Notes: a model not told the origin generated them from the letters alone. Positions 51,590 to 63,876 are shown, counted from the stretch's first letter. The stretch is DNA of 64,000 nt from JALORV01 sp963707445 (GCA_963707445.1 CAVPPW010000023.1:33768-97767); one strand, 5' to 3'. Made by a program: numbers and translations.

Positions 51590-53025
51590 CCGATGTCGCG
51601 AAGATTGGCGTCGCGAGCGGCGTGTCCGCGGCGGCGCCCACCGCGCTGGCCGCGTCGCCGTTGCCGTCCGCCCAGAGCCCGGCGCTGACTGCGCAGGGAC
51701 CGATCCTCGGCACGTTCCAGTACATGTCGCCCGAGCAGGTCGAAGGCCTCGAGGCCGACGCGCGCGCGGACGTCTTTGCGTTCGGCGCCGTGCTCTTCGA
51801 AATGATCGACGGGCCAGCGCGCTTTCACCGGCAAGAGTCAGGCGAGTCTGCTGGCCGCCATCCTCGAGCGCGAGCCGCCGTCGATCTCACAACTCGTGCC
51901 GGTCGCACCGCCCGCGCTCGACTACCTCGTGCGCACCTGTCTCGCCAAGGATCCGCGACGCCCGATTTCAGACGGCGCACGACCTGCTGCTTCAACTGAA
52001 GTGGATTGCGGGAGAGGGATCGTCCACCGCCGCGCTGTCCGGCGTCGTCACCCCTGCAGCTGCGCCGTTGGCGCCGCACCGGAGAAGCGGCGGTCGAATG
52101 GGCTGGATCGTGGCGGCCGTTCTCGCCCTCGGCCTTGCGGGCCTCGGGTGGTGGACGTTCGGTCGAACGGAGGCGCCGCCTCAGATCCTGCGGGTGACGC
52201 TTCCGGCCGAGGGGCCGGATGGCGCGTTCGTACTCCCCCAACGTCAACGGCAGCATGGCGATTTCCCCGGACGGATCGACCGTGGTGTTTCGCGCCGGCC
52301 AGATCGAAGGCAACTCGCTCCTCTATCAGCGCCGGCTGGATCAGCTCAGTGCCACGCCGATCACGGGCACTGAGATTCCTGAACGGGCCGTTCTTTTCGC
52401 CTGATGGTGAGTCGGTGGGATTCGCCGCGTTCGGCAGCCTCAAGAAAGTGGCCATCGGTGGTGGCGCGCCGTTCACGATTTGCACACTCCCTGCGGCCCT
52501 TCGGGGCGCCAGTTGGGGCGAGGATGACTTCATCGATTTCTCTGTGTCGGGTGGAGCCATCCTGCGGGTGCCCGCCGCCGGCAGGACGCCGGAGCCTGTC
52601 ACCACGTGTCAGTTCGCACGGAGACACGGAGGATCACGGAGGCACGGAGAAGACCGCGCCTTGGGGAAGCCCTTCTGGCCGCGTCAAGAGCCGCACCTGA
52701 CACAGTGGGGGTGTCCCGCTCCGTGTGAAACGGTTCCTCTCCGTGCCTTCGTGCCACTCTGTGCCTCCGTGCGAACTGACCGACTACAATGGCAGTCGTG
52801 CCGTACTGGGCACCGCCGGGACGGATCATGGCGGTTGCCGTCACGACGACGCCGTCGTTCACGTGGTCGAAGCCCGTCATGCTGTTCGACGGACCGTACG
52901 AGAGTGATTTCGACGTCACGGCCGACGGCAATCGGTTCCTGATGATCAAGGAATCCGATCAGGCGCGTGACATCGGCCACTTCAACGTCATCGTGAATTT
53001 CTTTCAGGAGCTTGTGAAGAAGTAG
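51590..53025 (+). pseudogene. Remnant of a Ser/Thr protein kinase fused to TolB/WD40-like repeats
   Basis: The preserved piece begins at the activation loop (DVAKIGVASGV...ILGTFQYMSPEQVEGLEADARADVFAFGAVLFEM), so the N-lobe and catalytic loop are missing. It continues with AILEREPPSISQLVPVAPPALDYLVRTCLAKDP, a membrane helix (MGWIVAAVLALGLAGLGWW) and propeller blades (MAISPDGSTVVFRAG, FFSPDGESVGFAAFG, ILRVPAAGRTPEPVT). A 173-bp family 2 element interrupts it at 52,608-52,780. Only the last blade follows (FTWSKPVMLFDGPYESDFDVTADGNRFLMIK), so several blades are lost. Frameshifts also occur near 51,825, 51,965, 52,230 and 52,375. Such kinases are abundant in Acidobacteriota; this one is not functional. 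Confidence 0.85.
52608..52780. repeat. Degenerate-word hairpin, family 2 copy 2, inside the kinase relic
   Basis: The ends are exact inverted repeats: GTCAGTTCGCACGG (52,608-52,621) and CCGTGCGAACTGAC (52,767-52,780). Next to them are arrays of CACGGAGG-like words, mirrored on the right. The core of about 80 bp differs from copy 1 apart from the inner CTCCGTGTGAA. No target duplication is evident. Confidence 0.88.
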
Positions 53026-53041
53026 CGCCGGCCCGCTTCGC

Positions 53042-53047
53042 TACAAT
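53042..53047 (+). promoter_or_regulatory. Likely -10 box of glnS (TACAAT)
   Basis: TACAAT in the context TTCGCTACAATAGGGG lies nine bases before the ATG at 53057, similar to the box at 29,085. It implies a very short 5' leader. No clear -35 box. Confidence 0.5.
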
Positions 53048-53056
53048 AGGGGCTCC

Positions 53057-54756
<1,700 letters not shown>

Positions 54757-54762
<6 letters not shown>

Positions 54763-54784
54763 GGCTTGCGGCTTACGGCTTAGG
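54757..54784. repeat. One-armed heptamer array, family 6 (word GCTTACG), spanning the glnS stop
   Basis: Four exact-length 7-bp units follow one another: GCTTAGG, GCTTGCG, GCTTACG, GCTTAGG. The glnS stop codon TAG is contained in the first unit. No mirrored arm is visible. Confidence 0.7.
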
Positions 54785-54860
54785 GGCCGAAGGGCCGTCG
54801 AGGCCGGCTTCAGCCTGCCGGATCTGATGGCGCCTCACAGCTCCGCGAACCCAAGCCGCT

Positions 54861-56827
54861 TCAGAGTACTCGTGAGGTCTCGTCATAGAACGCTGGCAAC
54901 CGCGTAGGATCATTCTTGTCGCCAGGGGCGACGAAGATGGCCATGCCTTGTCGTGCCCGCGTCAGGAGAACTCGATAGGCGTTCAGCAGGTAGCGCTTCC
55001 GTTCGTCCTTCTGGATCATCTGCCACTTACAGCCGCGAAACGACCGATACCGCCACTCATCGCGATGCAGCCTCAGGTCGGCATCCCACGTGACACAGAC
55101 CCAGTCGAGTTCGAGGCCCTGAATCTGGAACTCGGTCGCAGCGTCTTCAAGGTAGAAGCTCGAGCGAGTGTCGCATGCGTCATTGAGAAACCAATGGATC
55201 GGATCGACCTTCACGCGAATGTCGATCGCGTGTGGCTTCAGTCGCTGTGCCTCTGAAGACGCCACGAGGCCGTAGCTTTCAGAACCGCGGGCTTGCTGCC
55301 GAATCCAGCTCTTTGCCCGTTCGAGGTCTCGGGTCAGGCGGATCGGATAACGCTGAACTACTTCTCCAACGAGCTTCTGGGCCGCCGCGACGTCGCGCTC
55401 AAGCAGAGCTCCGACGAAGGCAGAGACCCTCTCCGACCGGAACGAGCGCAGGGATGTCGCGAGGTGGAGTCGATCGTCATACACAACGGAGTTGGTCCTG
55501 GCGACGGCCTCCAATGCGCCGTGCACGGCGTACTCTGAACCAGTTAACTCTGGAGACACATGAACTTGCCAATGCGGAAATTGCGTTCGAACAGCATCCA
55601 ACCACTCTGCGATGCCAGCCTCGCCAGTGTAGATTTCCTGCCCTCCACCTACGAGGCAGACCACAACTGCCCAGTCTTTGTGGCGATCAAGATATGACAC
55701 CAAGAACTCTGGCTCAGACTGACTAAAGTCCGGGATGCCCTTGCGGCTACGCATGAAATTGGCGGTCTTGGCCTTGTTCCACGCTCGCTGGGCTTCGTCG
55801 AAGATGACCACGTGGTCAAACGGCGCCGAAGGGTCACGCAAACCGTCGTCACGAAAGTGATGGACATTCTGGATGAACAACTTCACCCGGCGGCGTATGT
55901 CGCCTTTGCGCTCTGTTCCGCGAAGCCGCACCCACTCGTCTCGGGTTAGAGCTTCTTGGAGTACCGATACCAATGGCCCATTCCCTGACAGGTAGACGGA
56001 TCTTGCTTCGTGCGTCTTCTGTCGCCTTGCCGCGACGTTCAGGCCGACGAGCGTCTTGCCAGCCCCTGGAACACCGGTGACGAATACAATTGCTTTCTCG
56101 CTGCGACTCCGAGCCTTGTCGATGACTTCTTCGACGCCGGACGAAGTCAGGCGCAGGTTCTTGGCACCGGCGTCGTGCCTGGAGATCGCCTCAAGCGAGT
56201 GCCTGGCGTATAGCGCCTGCGCACGCTTCAATAATCGTCGGCGTCGGCGGCATAGGACTGCCAGTCCTCCATGCAGTTGCATCCAACGCTGCGCGCACTC
56301 ACGCAAGCCAATCGATCACGCAGAACGCATGGCGAGGGCGACCGCATTGCATCGCCTCGGCGGCCTGACGCCATCGTGCGTGAGGGGGCCACCACCCTCC
56401 GTCAACATGCTCCGCGCGTGTTGCAACTAGCACGGGCAGGATCGGCGCCGAACGGCTAGCGGCGTGGAAGTTCCGAAGGTCATCAGCGCATAGTCTCGCA
56501 GACCTGGTTGTAGTCAGCCGTCTTGAAGCTCGCCTCACCGCACGTGAATTCAATGGGGAAGATGGCAGGGCCAGAAATGATCACCGCGTCGAGACGGCTG
56601 CCGAGACGAGGGACGTCGATACTGCAGGAAGATGTCACCAGCGACGACCCGCAGTAGCCTCTGCAAGAACGCCGATCTCTTGCTCCCGGCTTGCCTTTGT
56701 TCGATCTCAAGCACATGGGCATGCGCCGACGCCAGTCGACGCCAATACATCTTGCGAGGCCGTCTCTAGAAAACCGGCTATCGAGGCCTGATAGTCGGCC
56801 GACAAACGCTCCTACGTTCTCCGACAC
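54861..56827 (-). CDS. DUF2075 family ATPase/helicase-like protein, N-terminal third broken
   Basis: The C-terminal 430 residues are intact: Walker A FVTGVPGAGKTLVGLN, RRRVKLFIQNVHHFRDDGL, Walker B HVVIFDEAQRAWNKAKT, VCLVGGGQEIYTGEAG, EFQIQGLELDWVCVTWD and the helicase motif VI-like RVLLTRARQGMAIFV. The family's N-terminal nuclease-like part is recognisable but split by frameshifts between 56,310 and 56,800 (HAHVLEIEQRQAGSKRSAFLQRLL, DAVIISGPAIFPIEFTCGEASF, YADDLRNFHAASRS, LPVLVATRAEHV). The gene is clearly less GC-rich than its surroundings, a sign of transfer. DUF2075 proteins (Schlafen-like helicase domain) often occur near defence genes; no partner is visible here. The 5' end is approximate. 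Confidence 0.82.
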
Positions 56828-56864
56828 GGGCGCCAGGATACTCGAGAACTGCGCGCTGACGCCC

Positions 56865-57101
56865 TCACCCCAGCAACCGTTCCCGCGTCATCCCAAACCG
56901 CGCCAATTCGTCGGGCGCGAGGGCGGCAAGCTCTTGATCCGTCGGATCGACCACGACCTCGTCAAGATCGAACCGAGTCGTCGGCCGATGACCACAGTGC
57001 GGACACGCCGGGCGCTCGACGGCGAGCGTGTTCCAGTCCTCGTCCGCGTCGCGATCGATCCGCCACAGACCTCCGCCACCATCAATCACATACATCCCCA
57101 T
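56865..57101 (-). CDS. Small protein with a CPHCG zinc-knuckle-like motif, unknown function
   Basis: 78 residues: MGMYVIDGGGGLWRIDRDADEDWNTLAVERPACPHCGHRP... followed by an acidic stretch (FDLDEVVVDPTDQELAALAPDELARFGMTRERLLG). The single C-x2-C could bind metal only with other ligands or as a dimer. Not a family I recognise; the codon pattern and acidic composition look coding. Located between the DUF2075 gene and a coiled-coil gene. Confidence 0.5.
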   Translation of the reverse strand: MGMYVIDGGGGLWRIDRDADEDWNTLAVERPACPHCGHRPTTRFDLDEVVVDPTDQELAALAPDELARFGMTRERLLG

Positions 57102-57296
57102 CGCACACCTCCGGCGATCTGTGATCCCTGACAGGCGGACCCACCCGCTGCTTCGCAGATTCTCCCATCGTCCAAAGGGCGGCCCGTGCAGAAACTGCAG
57201 AACGCAAGAGCTATAGCGGCGCTATTCCGGCATCGGCACCTGGCACAATTCGTGCGGCCTCTGACTCCCCATTGCCGGCATGTCGCCGACGACGGT

Positions 57297-57632
57297 ATGG
57301 TAGGAGCGCCGGTGACGATCGATGAACGCGTGGCCAATCTCGAAGGCAGGACCGAGGAGCAGGCGATGAGAATCGACGACGTGCGCGCGGCCGTCGCGAG
57401 CCTCGAAGCGCGAATGGATCGGCGCTTCGAGCAGCTCGAACAGCGCCTGGACCAGCGGTTTGCCGCAATCGATCAGCGGTTCACGGCGATCGATCAGCGC
57501 TTCGCCCTGATCGACCAGCGCTTCCTGGCCATCGATGGCCGGCTGGACGGGATGTCCAAGCTCCTCTGGGCCCTGCTCATCGCCATCATCGGCGGCATGG
57601 GCGGCGTCATCGCCGCGATCCTCCAGCGCTGA
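57297..57632 (+). CDS. Small coiled-coil protein with heptad repeats and a C-terminal membrane anchor
   Basis: 111 residues. After VTIDERVANLEGRTEEQAMRIDDVRAAVASLEARMDRRFEQLEQR there is a 7-residue repeat of the type D-Q-R-F-x-x-I, about five copies, forming a continuous coiled coil. One helix (LLWALLIAIIGGMGGVIAAIL) ends the protein and anchors it in the inner membrane with the coil in the cytoplasm or periplasm. The ATG at 57297 begins just before the coil; longer frames upstream look non-coding. Function unknown. Confidence 0.7.
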   Translation: MVGAPVTIDERVANLEGRTEEQAMRIDDVRAAVASLEARMDRRFEQLEQRLDQRFAAIDQRFTAIDQRFALIDQRFLAIDGRLDGMSKLLWALLIAIIGGMGGVIAAILQR

Positions 57633-57697
57633 TCTGCCCCAGCGCGCCGTCAGTTACAGCTCCAACTCCGCCACACGGGATAAGATTCGTCCATCCC

Positions 57698-58620
57698 ATG
57701 ACACGCGCGCCCGTCATCGAGGTCGCCGGCCTCTCGAAGTCGTACGGCGCCCTGCGCGCGGTGGACGGGGTCACGTTCGAGGTGTTCCAGGGCGAGATCT
57801 TCGGCCTGATCGGGCCCAACGGCGCCGGCAAGACGACCACCATGGAGTGCATCGAGGGGCTGCGGTCGCCCGATGCCGGCCGCGTGTCGGTGCTGGGCCT
57901 CGATCCCATCCGGGAAATGGTGCCGCTCCTGAATCGCATCGGCGTCCAGCTCCAGGAGGCGCAGCTCCAGAAACGCATCACCGTCCGCGAAGCTGTCGGC
58001 CTCTGGTCGTCGCTGTACCCCAAGCCGCTCGACGGGCATCAGCTGCTCACGCAACTGGGCATCGAGAGCAAGTCGCACGCGCGATTCATGACGCTCTCCG
58101 GCGGGCAGAAGCAACGCCTCTTCATCGCGCTCGCGCTCATCAACGATCCCGAAGTCGTGTTCCTCGACGAGCTCACCACCGGCCTCGACCCGCAGGCGCG
58201 ACGCGCGATCTGGGACCTCGTCCGCGGCATCCGCGATCGCGGCAAGACGGTGTTCCTGACGACGCACCTGATGGAGGAAGCCGAGCGGCTCTGCGACCGC
58301 GTCGCCATCATCGACCACGGCCGCATCGTCGACATCGACTCGCCCGAGGGACTCGTGCGCCGGCACTGCCCCGAGCGCACGATCGTCATCGGCACAGACG
58401 ATGCAACGCGCCGCGGACGCCCTGGGCCGCGTCGCCGGTGTCGACAGTGTCGCGCGCGATGGACGACAACGTCATCGTACGCGCGCGATCCGTCGACGTG
58501 ATGACCGGGCTCATCCGCTGCCTCGCGGAACACCACATCACGGTCACGGACTTCCGAACGGTCGTCCCGACGCTCGAGGACGTGTTCCTCAAGCTGACCG
58601 GGCACTCGGTGCGGCTGTGA
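57698..58620 (+). CDS. ABC transporter ATP-binding protein (ABC-2 exporter type)
   Basis: About 307 residues. Walker A is GLIGPNGAGKTTTMECIEGL, the Q-loop is IGVQLQEAQLQ, the signature LSGGQKQRLFIALAL, Walker B VVFLDELTTGLDP and the H-loop LTTHLMEEAERL. The C-terminal accessory domain (TIVIG..., then VIVRARSVDVMTGLI...TLEDVFLKLTGH) is typical of DrrA/CcmA-like exporters. Frameshifts lie near 58,410 and 58,455. The stop overlaps the permease start (GTGA), so the two form one transporter. Confidence 0.93.
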
Positions 58621-59392
58621 AGGGCGCCTTCTCGTTCCGCGGCCTCGGCGCCCTGACGTGGCTGGAGATCAAGATCTTCCTGCGCGAACCGCTGGGGGTC
58701 TTCGGCTCCGTCTTCGTCCCGATCATCGTCTTCGTCGTCCTCGGCCGGATGTTCGGCTCGAGGATGAGCGGCGCGGCCGCCGGCACGGCGCGGGCTGGCG
58801 AGCGTTGACCTCGCCGTACTCACGGCGCTGCTTCATTTCGATCAGCGCGGTGCTGTCCCTCGTGACGATCATCGCGATCTACCGGGAGAGCGGCATCCTC
58901 AAGCGATTGCGGGCGACGCCCCTCCGGCCGCTCACGATCCTCACCGCGCACGTGCTGGCCAAGCTGCTCTTCACGGCGGTGACGATGACCCTGCTGACCC
59001 TGCTCGGCCGACGCTACCTGCCAGCCGACATTGCGATTCCCTGGGTGGCGTTCACGGCCGCCACGCTCGTCAGCACGCTGAGCATCCTCTCGCTGGGATT
59101 CGTGATCGCCAGCCTTGTCCCGACGGCCCGATTCGCGCAACCCATCGGCACGCTCCTGCTGTATCCGATGATCGGCATCTCCGGACTGTTCGCGCCGATC
59201 GACAGAATGCCCGGCGTGCTGCAGGCGCTGGCGCACGTGACTCCGGTCAGCTACGCGGTGTCGCTCATGCGAGGCGCCTGGCACGGCGACTCGTGGCTGC
59301 AGCACGGGACCGATCTCGCCGCGCTGGCCATCATCTTCGCCGTCTGCACGGCCATCGCCACGCGCGTGTTCCGCTGGGAGTACCGACCATGA
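58617..59392 (+). CDS. ABC-2 type transporter permease
   Basis: About 258 residues with six membrane segments. The first helix contains FLREPLGVFGSVFVPIIVFVVLG; after a frameshift near 58,798 come ISISAVLSLVTIIAIYRESGILKRLRATPL (the conserved amphipathic and R-L-R-A-T-P motif), ILTAHVLAKLLFTAVTMTLL, LSILSLGFVIASLVPTARFAQPIGTLLLYPMIGISGLFAPI, and a last helix before FRWEYRP. GTG at 58617 overlaps the stop of the ATPase gene. Substrate unknown. Confidence 0.9.
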
Positions 59393-59429
59393 AACTGCGG
59401 ACGCCCACCGCTGCGTCCATAATGTCGGC

Positions 59430-60450
59430 ATGAGACACCGCCTGCTGGCTACCCTGCTGCTGCTCGTCCCCTGTTCGCTGCTCGCCCAGAACCAGACGAT
59501 CACGTACACGCCCACCTCCGGCGTGCCGACGTTCGCGGTGCGCGAACCGGTCCTCACCATCAAGCCCGGCACCATCGTCGAGACCAAGACCTTCTCGAAG
59601 CCGGGCGATTACTACGAGGGCGGCGCGTGGCCGGGCGAGGTCGGGCCGTTCCACATCGAGGGCGCGGCGCCCGGCGACACGCTGGTCGTGAAGATCCTGC
59701 GGCTGCGGCCGAATCGCGACACCGCGGTGTCGCGGTACAACCCGGGCGGCATCAGCGGCGTCGCGGGCGACAGCCGCACGCGCATGCTCAACGACCCGCT
59801 GCCGGCGCGCGCGTTCACGTGGCGGCTCGATCGCGCGCGCATGGTCGGCATCCTCGACCTGCCGAACTCCGCCTCGAAGCGCATCGAGATGCCGCTCAAG
59901 CCGATGCTCGGCCGCGTCGCCGTGGCGCCCGGCCGGCCAGGAAGCCTTCGGCGGGCTCTGGCCCGGCGACTTCGGCGGCAACCTCGACGCCGCCGACGTC
60001 AAGGAAGGCGCGACGGTCCATCTCCCCGTCTTCCATCCGGGCGCGCTGTTCTACTTCGGCGACGGGCACGCCGCACAGGGCGACGGCGAGATCATCGGCT
60101 CCGGGCTCGAAACGACGATGGACGTGACGTTCCAGTTCGATCTGATCAAGGGCAAGCGGATCCGCTGGCCGCGGATCGAGAGCGACACGCACATCATGGT
60201 CGCCGCCAGCGTGCGGCCGCTGGTCGACGCGATGCGGATCGCGTACGTCGAGCTGATCGAGTGGCTGGTGGCCGACTACGGCTTCGAGAAGATGGAGGCG
60301 TTCCAGGTCGCGTCGCAGGTCGGCGAAGTCCGCGTCGCCAACATCGTCGATCCCAACTACACGGTCGTGGCGAAGTTCCCGAAGGCGCTGCTGCCGAAAC
60401 GCTGGTCAGTTCGCACGGCGACACGGAGCACGGAGAACTGCTTCACTTAG
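59430..60450 (+). CDS. Exported acetamidase/formamidase-family protein
   Basis: About 335 residues of the FmdA/AmdA family. A signal peptide (LLATLLLLVPCSLLAQ) begins the protein. The core shows VETKTFSKPGDYYEGG, GPFHIEGAAPGDTLVVKIL, FGGLWPGDFGGNLDAADVKEGATVHLPVFHPGALFYFGDGHAAQGDGEI and YTVVAKFPKALLPKRW. The frame shifts near 59,935. A family 2 repeat element begins at 60,405, inside the last codons; the residues after KRW (SVRTATRSTENCFT) and the stop codon come from the element. Confidence 0.88.
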
Positions 60451-60497
60451 GTGAAGATCCGTGCCTCCGTGCCCTCCGTGCCTCCGCGTGAACTGAC
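60405..60497. repeat. Degenerate-word hairpin, family 2 copy 3, at the end of the acetamidase gene
   Basis: It starts GTCAGTTCGCACGG (60,405-60,418), identical to the left end of copy 2, and ends GTGAACTGAC at 60,497. The arms are short arrays of CACGGAG words; an inner CTTCACTTAGGTGAAG palindrome forms the loop. At 93 bp it is the shortest copy. The next gene's stop is four bases further on. Confidence 0.87.
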
Positions 60498-60501
60498 TCC
60501 C

Positions 60502-62970
60502 TCACTCGGCGCGGAGCGCCTTCACCGGATCCACCGCGCTCGCCCGGACCGCCGGCAGCGTGACCGCCGCCAGCGCGACGAGCAGCAGCACGACCGGCAC
60601 GCCGACGAACACCAGCGGATCGCGCTGCTGGGTCTGGAACAGGAAGTCCGTGATGAAGCGCGACAGCCACCACGACGCGCCCAGCCCCACGACCGCGCCG
60701 ACGATGGCGAGCGTCATGCCCTGCCGGATCACCATGCCGCGGACGGCCGCGAGCTGCGCGCCAAGCGCAAGGCGGATGCCGATCTCCTGACGCCGCTGCG
60801 CGACCGAGTACGCCATCAGGCCGTAGATGCCGATCGCGGCGAGCAGCATCGCGACGCCACCGAAGACGGTCATCAGCCACATGTTGAACCGGCTGCGCGA
60901 GGTGGACAGCGACACGATCTCGTTCATCGACTGCACCTGCGACACCGGCAGGCCGGTGACCTGTCGCAACTGCTCCTGAATCGCCGCGCTCAGGGCCGCG
61001 GGATCGCCGTGCGTGCGCACCACCCACGAGATCGGCGCGATCTTCACGTTCAGCGCGTTGGCGGCGTCCGGCACCTGGGCCTGCGGCACGCACATGATGG
61101 GCTGCGGATCCGCATTCAGGCCCGCGTCGCGCGAGTCGCCGACGATGCCGATGATCTCGCGGTCCTGCTCGGCCGCGAACTCGCGCATGGCGCCGCGGCC
61201 GATGGTCATCCGCTGGCCCAGCGCCTGCTCGTTCGGAAAGAACTGGCGCACGAACGCTTCGTTGACGATCACGACCGGAGCGCCCGCGGACGAATCGCTC
61301 GTCGTGAACGACCGGCCGCGCTTCACCGGGATCCGGAACACTTCGAAATAGCCGGGGGACACCGTCATCCATGCGCCGCCACCGTGGAACGGGCCGTCCT
61401 GCGAGCGGCCGCCCTGACGACCTTGAACGGCAGGCCGTACCCGCCCTGCCAGCGGCACGCAGCACGTGGCGCTCGCCATCTCGACACCCGAGACGCGCGT
61501 CAGGCGCTCGACGCCGTCCTGCACGATCCGTTCGACGCCTTCCGAGGTCTGAAACTGCTCGCCCGTCAGCGACATCTTCATCGTCAGCACATTCGTCGCG
61601 TCAAAGCCCGGATCGACGCGCGCCAGCGCCACCGCGCTCTTGATGAGCAGCGCGGATCCGATGAGGAGGATCGTCGCCAGCGCCACTTCGGTCACGACCA
61701 GGATGGATCGCGTCCAGTTCTGGCGCGCGCCGGTGCCCGACCGGCCGCTGCTCTCCTTGAGCGACGTCGTCAGGTCCACGCGCGAGGCCTGCAGCGCGGG
61801 AATCAACCCGAACACGATGCCCGTCAGCAGCGAGATGCCGATCGCGAAAGCCGCGACGCGCCAGTCGAGGCCGACGAACGCGCCGCCCTCGCCGACTCGC
61901 GGCAGACCCGCCGTGTTCACGGACAGCAACGCGCGGATTCCGCCAAGCCCAAGCGCGACGCCCAGCACGCCGCCAATCGTCGAGAGGACGACGCTCTCTG
62001 TCAGCAATTGACGGACGATGCGCCCCCGGGAACCGCCGATGGCTGCGCGCACGGCCATCTCTCGCGTGCGGCCGGTCGCGCGCGCGAGGAGCAGGTTCGC
62101 CACGTTCGCGCAGGCGATGAGCAGCACGAGTCCGACGGCGCCGGCCAGCACGAACAGCGACTGCCGGACGTTGCGCACGAGCAGGTCCCGCACCGGCATC
62201 ACGCCGAAGCTGTTGGCCGCCGGCATGGCGTTCGGATACTTGCGCGCGATACCGATCGGTGGACGCCTTGATCGCCGCCTCCGCCTGCTGCAGCGTGACG
62301 CCCGGCTTCAGCCGGCCCATCGCCCGGAAGTAGTGCCCCTGGTCCGTGGAGTTTGGCGGAATCTGGAACGCCGTCCAGACGTCCGGGTCCACGCCGAGTT
62401 CACGGACGCCCGTGTTCGGCGCGAGCACGCCCACGACGACGTACGGCGTGCCGTCGAGCGAGAACGGCTTGCCGACGATCTCCGGATCGCTGCCAAACCG
62501 CGTGGTCCACGTGCGATGGCTCAGGATGACCGCCTTCTCGCCATTCGGCAGGTCCTCCTCGGGCGCAAAGGCTCTGCCCTTTTCGAACCGCGCGCCGATC
62601 AGCTTGAAGAAGTCCAGCGACACCCGCCCCGACTGCAGCTGTTCCGGAAAGGTGCCTCCGGTGTAGTTCACCGATCCGCCCGTCGCGGCCGAGACGTCGG
62701 TGACGACGTCGGATTGCGCACGCCAGTGGAGGAACTTGGCCGGCGATGCCCCGGGCCCGGATGCCGTTCGGGGAGACGTTCATGAAGTACGACGAGCCGA
62801 TCGGGTTCCGGCAGCCCGATGGGCTTCAGGAGGACGGCATTGACGACGGAGAAGATGGCCGTGTTCGCGCCGATGCCCAGCGTCAGCGCGGCAATCGCCG
62901 CGGCGGCAAACGCCGGGTTCTGACGGAGCACGCGGAAGGCGTGCCGGAGGTCCTGCAGGAGTCTGTCCAT
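60502..62970 (-). CDS. MacB/FtsX-type ADOP permease, second copy, frameshifted
   Basis: About 823 residues, same architecture as the permease at 26.5-29.0 kb. N-terminus: LLQDLRHAFRVLRQNPAFAAAAIAALTLGIGANTAIFSVVNAVLL. First periplasmic domain: LDFFKLIGARFEKGRAFAPEED...VILSHRTWTTRFG. First FtsX core: GLVLLIACANVANLLLARATGRTREMAVRAAIGG. The second half ends QRRQEIGIRLALGA and LPAVRASAVDPVKALRAE. Frames shift near 62,790, 62,690 and 62,260. No ATPase gene is adjacent in the same direction; the ABC genes at 57.7-59.4 kb are a separate unit on the other strand. Confidence 0.9.
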
Positions 62971-63034
62971 GGGTGCACCGGTACCTTAGACGCAACCAGG
63001 CGCGGGCAGGCTCCTGCGGGTTGTAAAGATTTCG

Positions 63035-63876
63035 TCAATCGATCGACTTGAGGGTCAGGCTGAGGTCCACGGCGGGCGCCGAGTGGGTCAGGGCGCCGAT
63101 GCTGATGACATCCACGCCCGGCAGCGCGTAGTCGCGCACGTTGTCGAGCCGGACGCCGCCGGAGACCTCGACCCCGGCGGCGCCGTCGATGAGCGCCACG
63201 GCGCGACGCACCATCGCCGGCGACATGTTGTCCAGCAGGATCACGTCGGCGCCGGCTTTCACCGCCGACTTCACTTCCGCGAGCGTCGTCGCCTCCACCT
63301 CGATGCGGGCGGTGTGGGGCGCGGCGTGCCTGGCGCGCGCGACGGCGCGCGCAATCGAGCCGGCGGCCGCGATGTGGTTGTCCTTGATCAGCACGTGCTC
63401 GCCGAGCGAGGAGCGGTGGTTGAAGCCGCCGCCGCAGCGCACGGCGTACTTCTCGAGCGCGCGCCAGCCCGGCGTCGTCTTGCGCGTGTCCACGATGCGC
63501 ACGCCGGTGCCGTCGACGGCGTCCGCGAACGCCGCGCGAGCGTCGCGATGCCGGACAGGTGCTGCAGGAAGTTCAGCGCGGTGCGCTCGGCGAGGAGAAT
63601 GGACCGCGTTCGGCCGCGGACCTTCAGCACGACGGCGCCTTTGCGGACCCGGTCGCCATCCTCCGCCGTCCGCGTGATGATCAGTGACGCATCGACCCGC
63701 TCGAAGACCCGCGCGGCCACGTCCACGCCGCAGAGCACGAGGCGTTCGCCGGCGTCGATGACGCCGCGCGACCGATGTCGCTCGGAGACCGTGGCACGAC
63801 TGGTGACGTCGCCAAGACCGGCGTCCTCGTCAAGCGCGAGATCAATCAGGTGATCGGTGCGAGGAGACGACGTCAT
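63035..63876 (-). CDS. nadC: Nicotinate-nucleotide pyrophosphorylase (carboxylating)
   Basis: About 280 residues. Converts quinolinate and PRPP to nicotinate mononucleotide in NAD synthesis. Blocks: LALDEDAGLGDVTSRA at the N-terminus, ERTALNFLQHLSGIAT, VDTRKTTPGWRALEKYAVRCGGGFNHR (active-site R-K-T-T-P-G), IKDNHI, EVEATTLAEVKSAVKAGADVILLDNMSP and EVSGGVRLDNVRDYALPGVDVISIGALTHS. A frameshift lies near 63,537. The ATG overlaps the nadA stop (ATGA), so the two are coupled. Confidence 0.95.

Noticed and set aside
50289..51725. A fusion of DUF6526 with the amidohydrolase
   Set aside because: The continuous frame results from one inserted base near 51,150 that hides the TAG at 51,137; the joining stretch is a word-repeat array.
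60451..62271. Long open frame on the plus strand opposite the second ADOP permease
   Set aside because: Antisense shadow with His/Arg-rich composition; the minus strand encodes recognisable FtsX domains.
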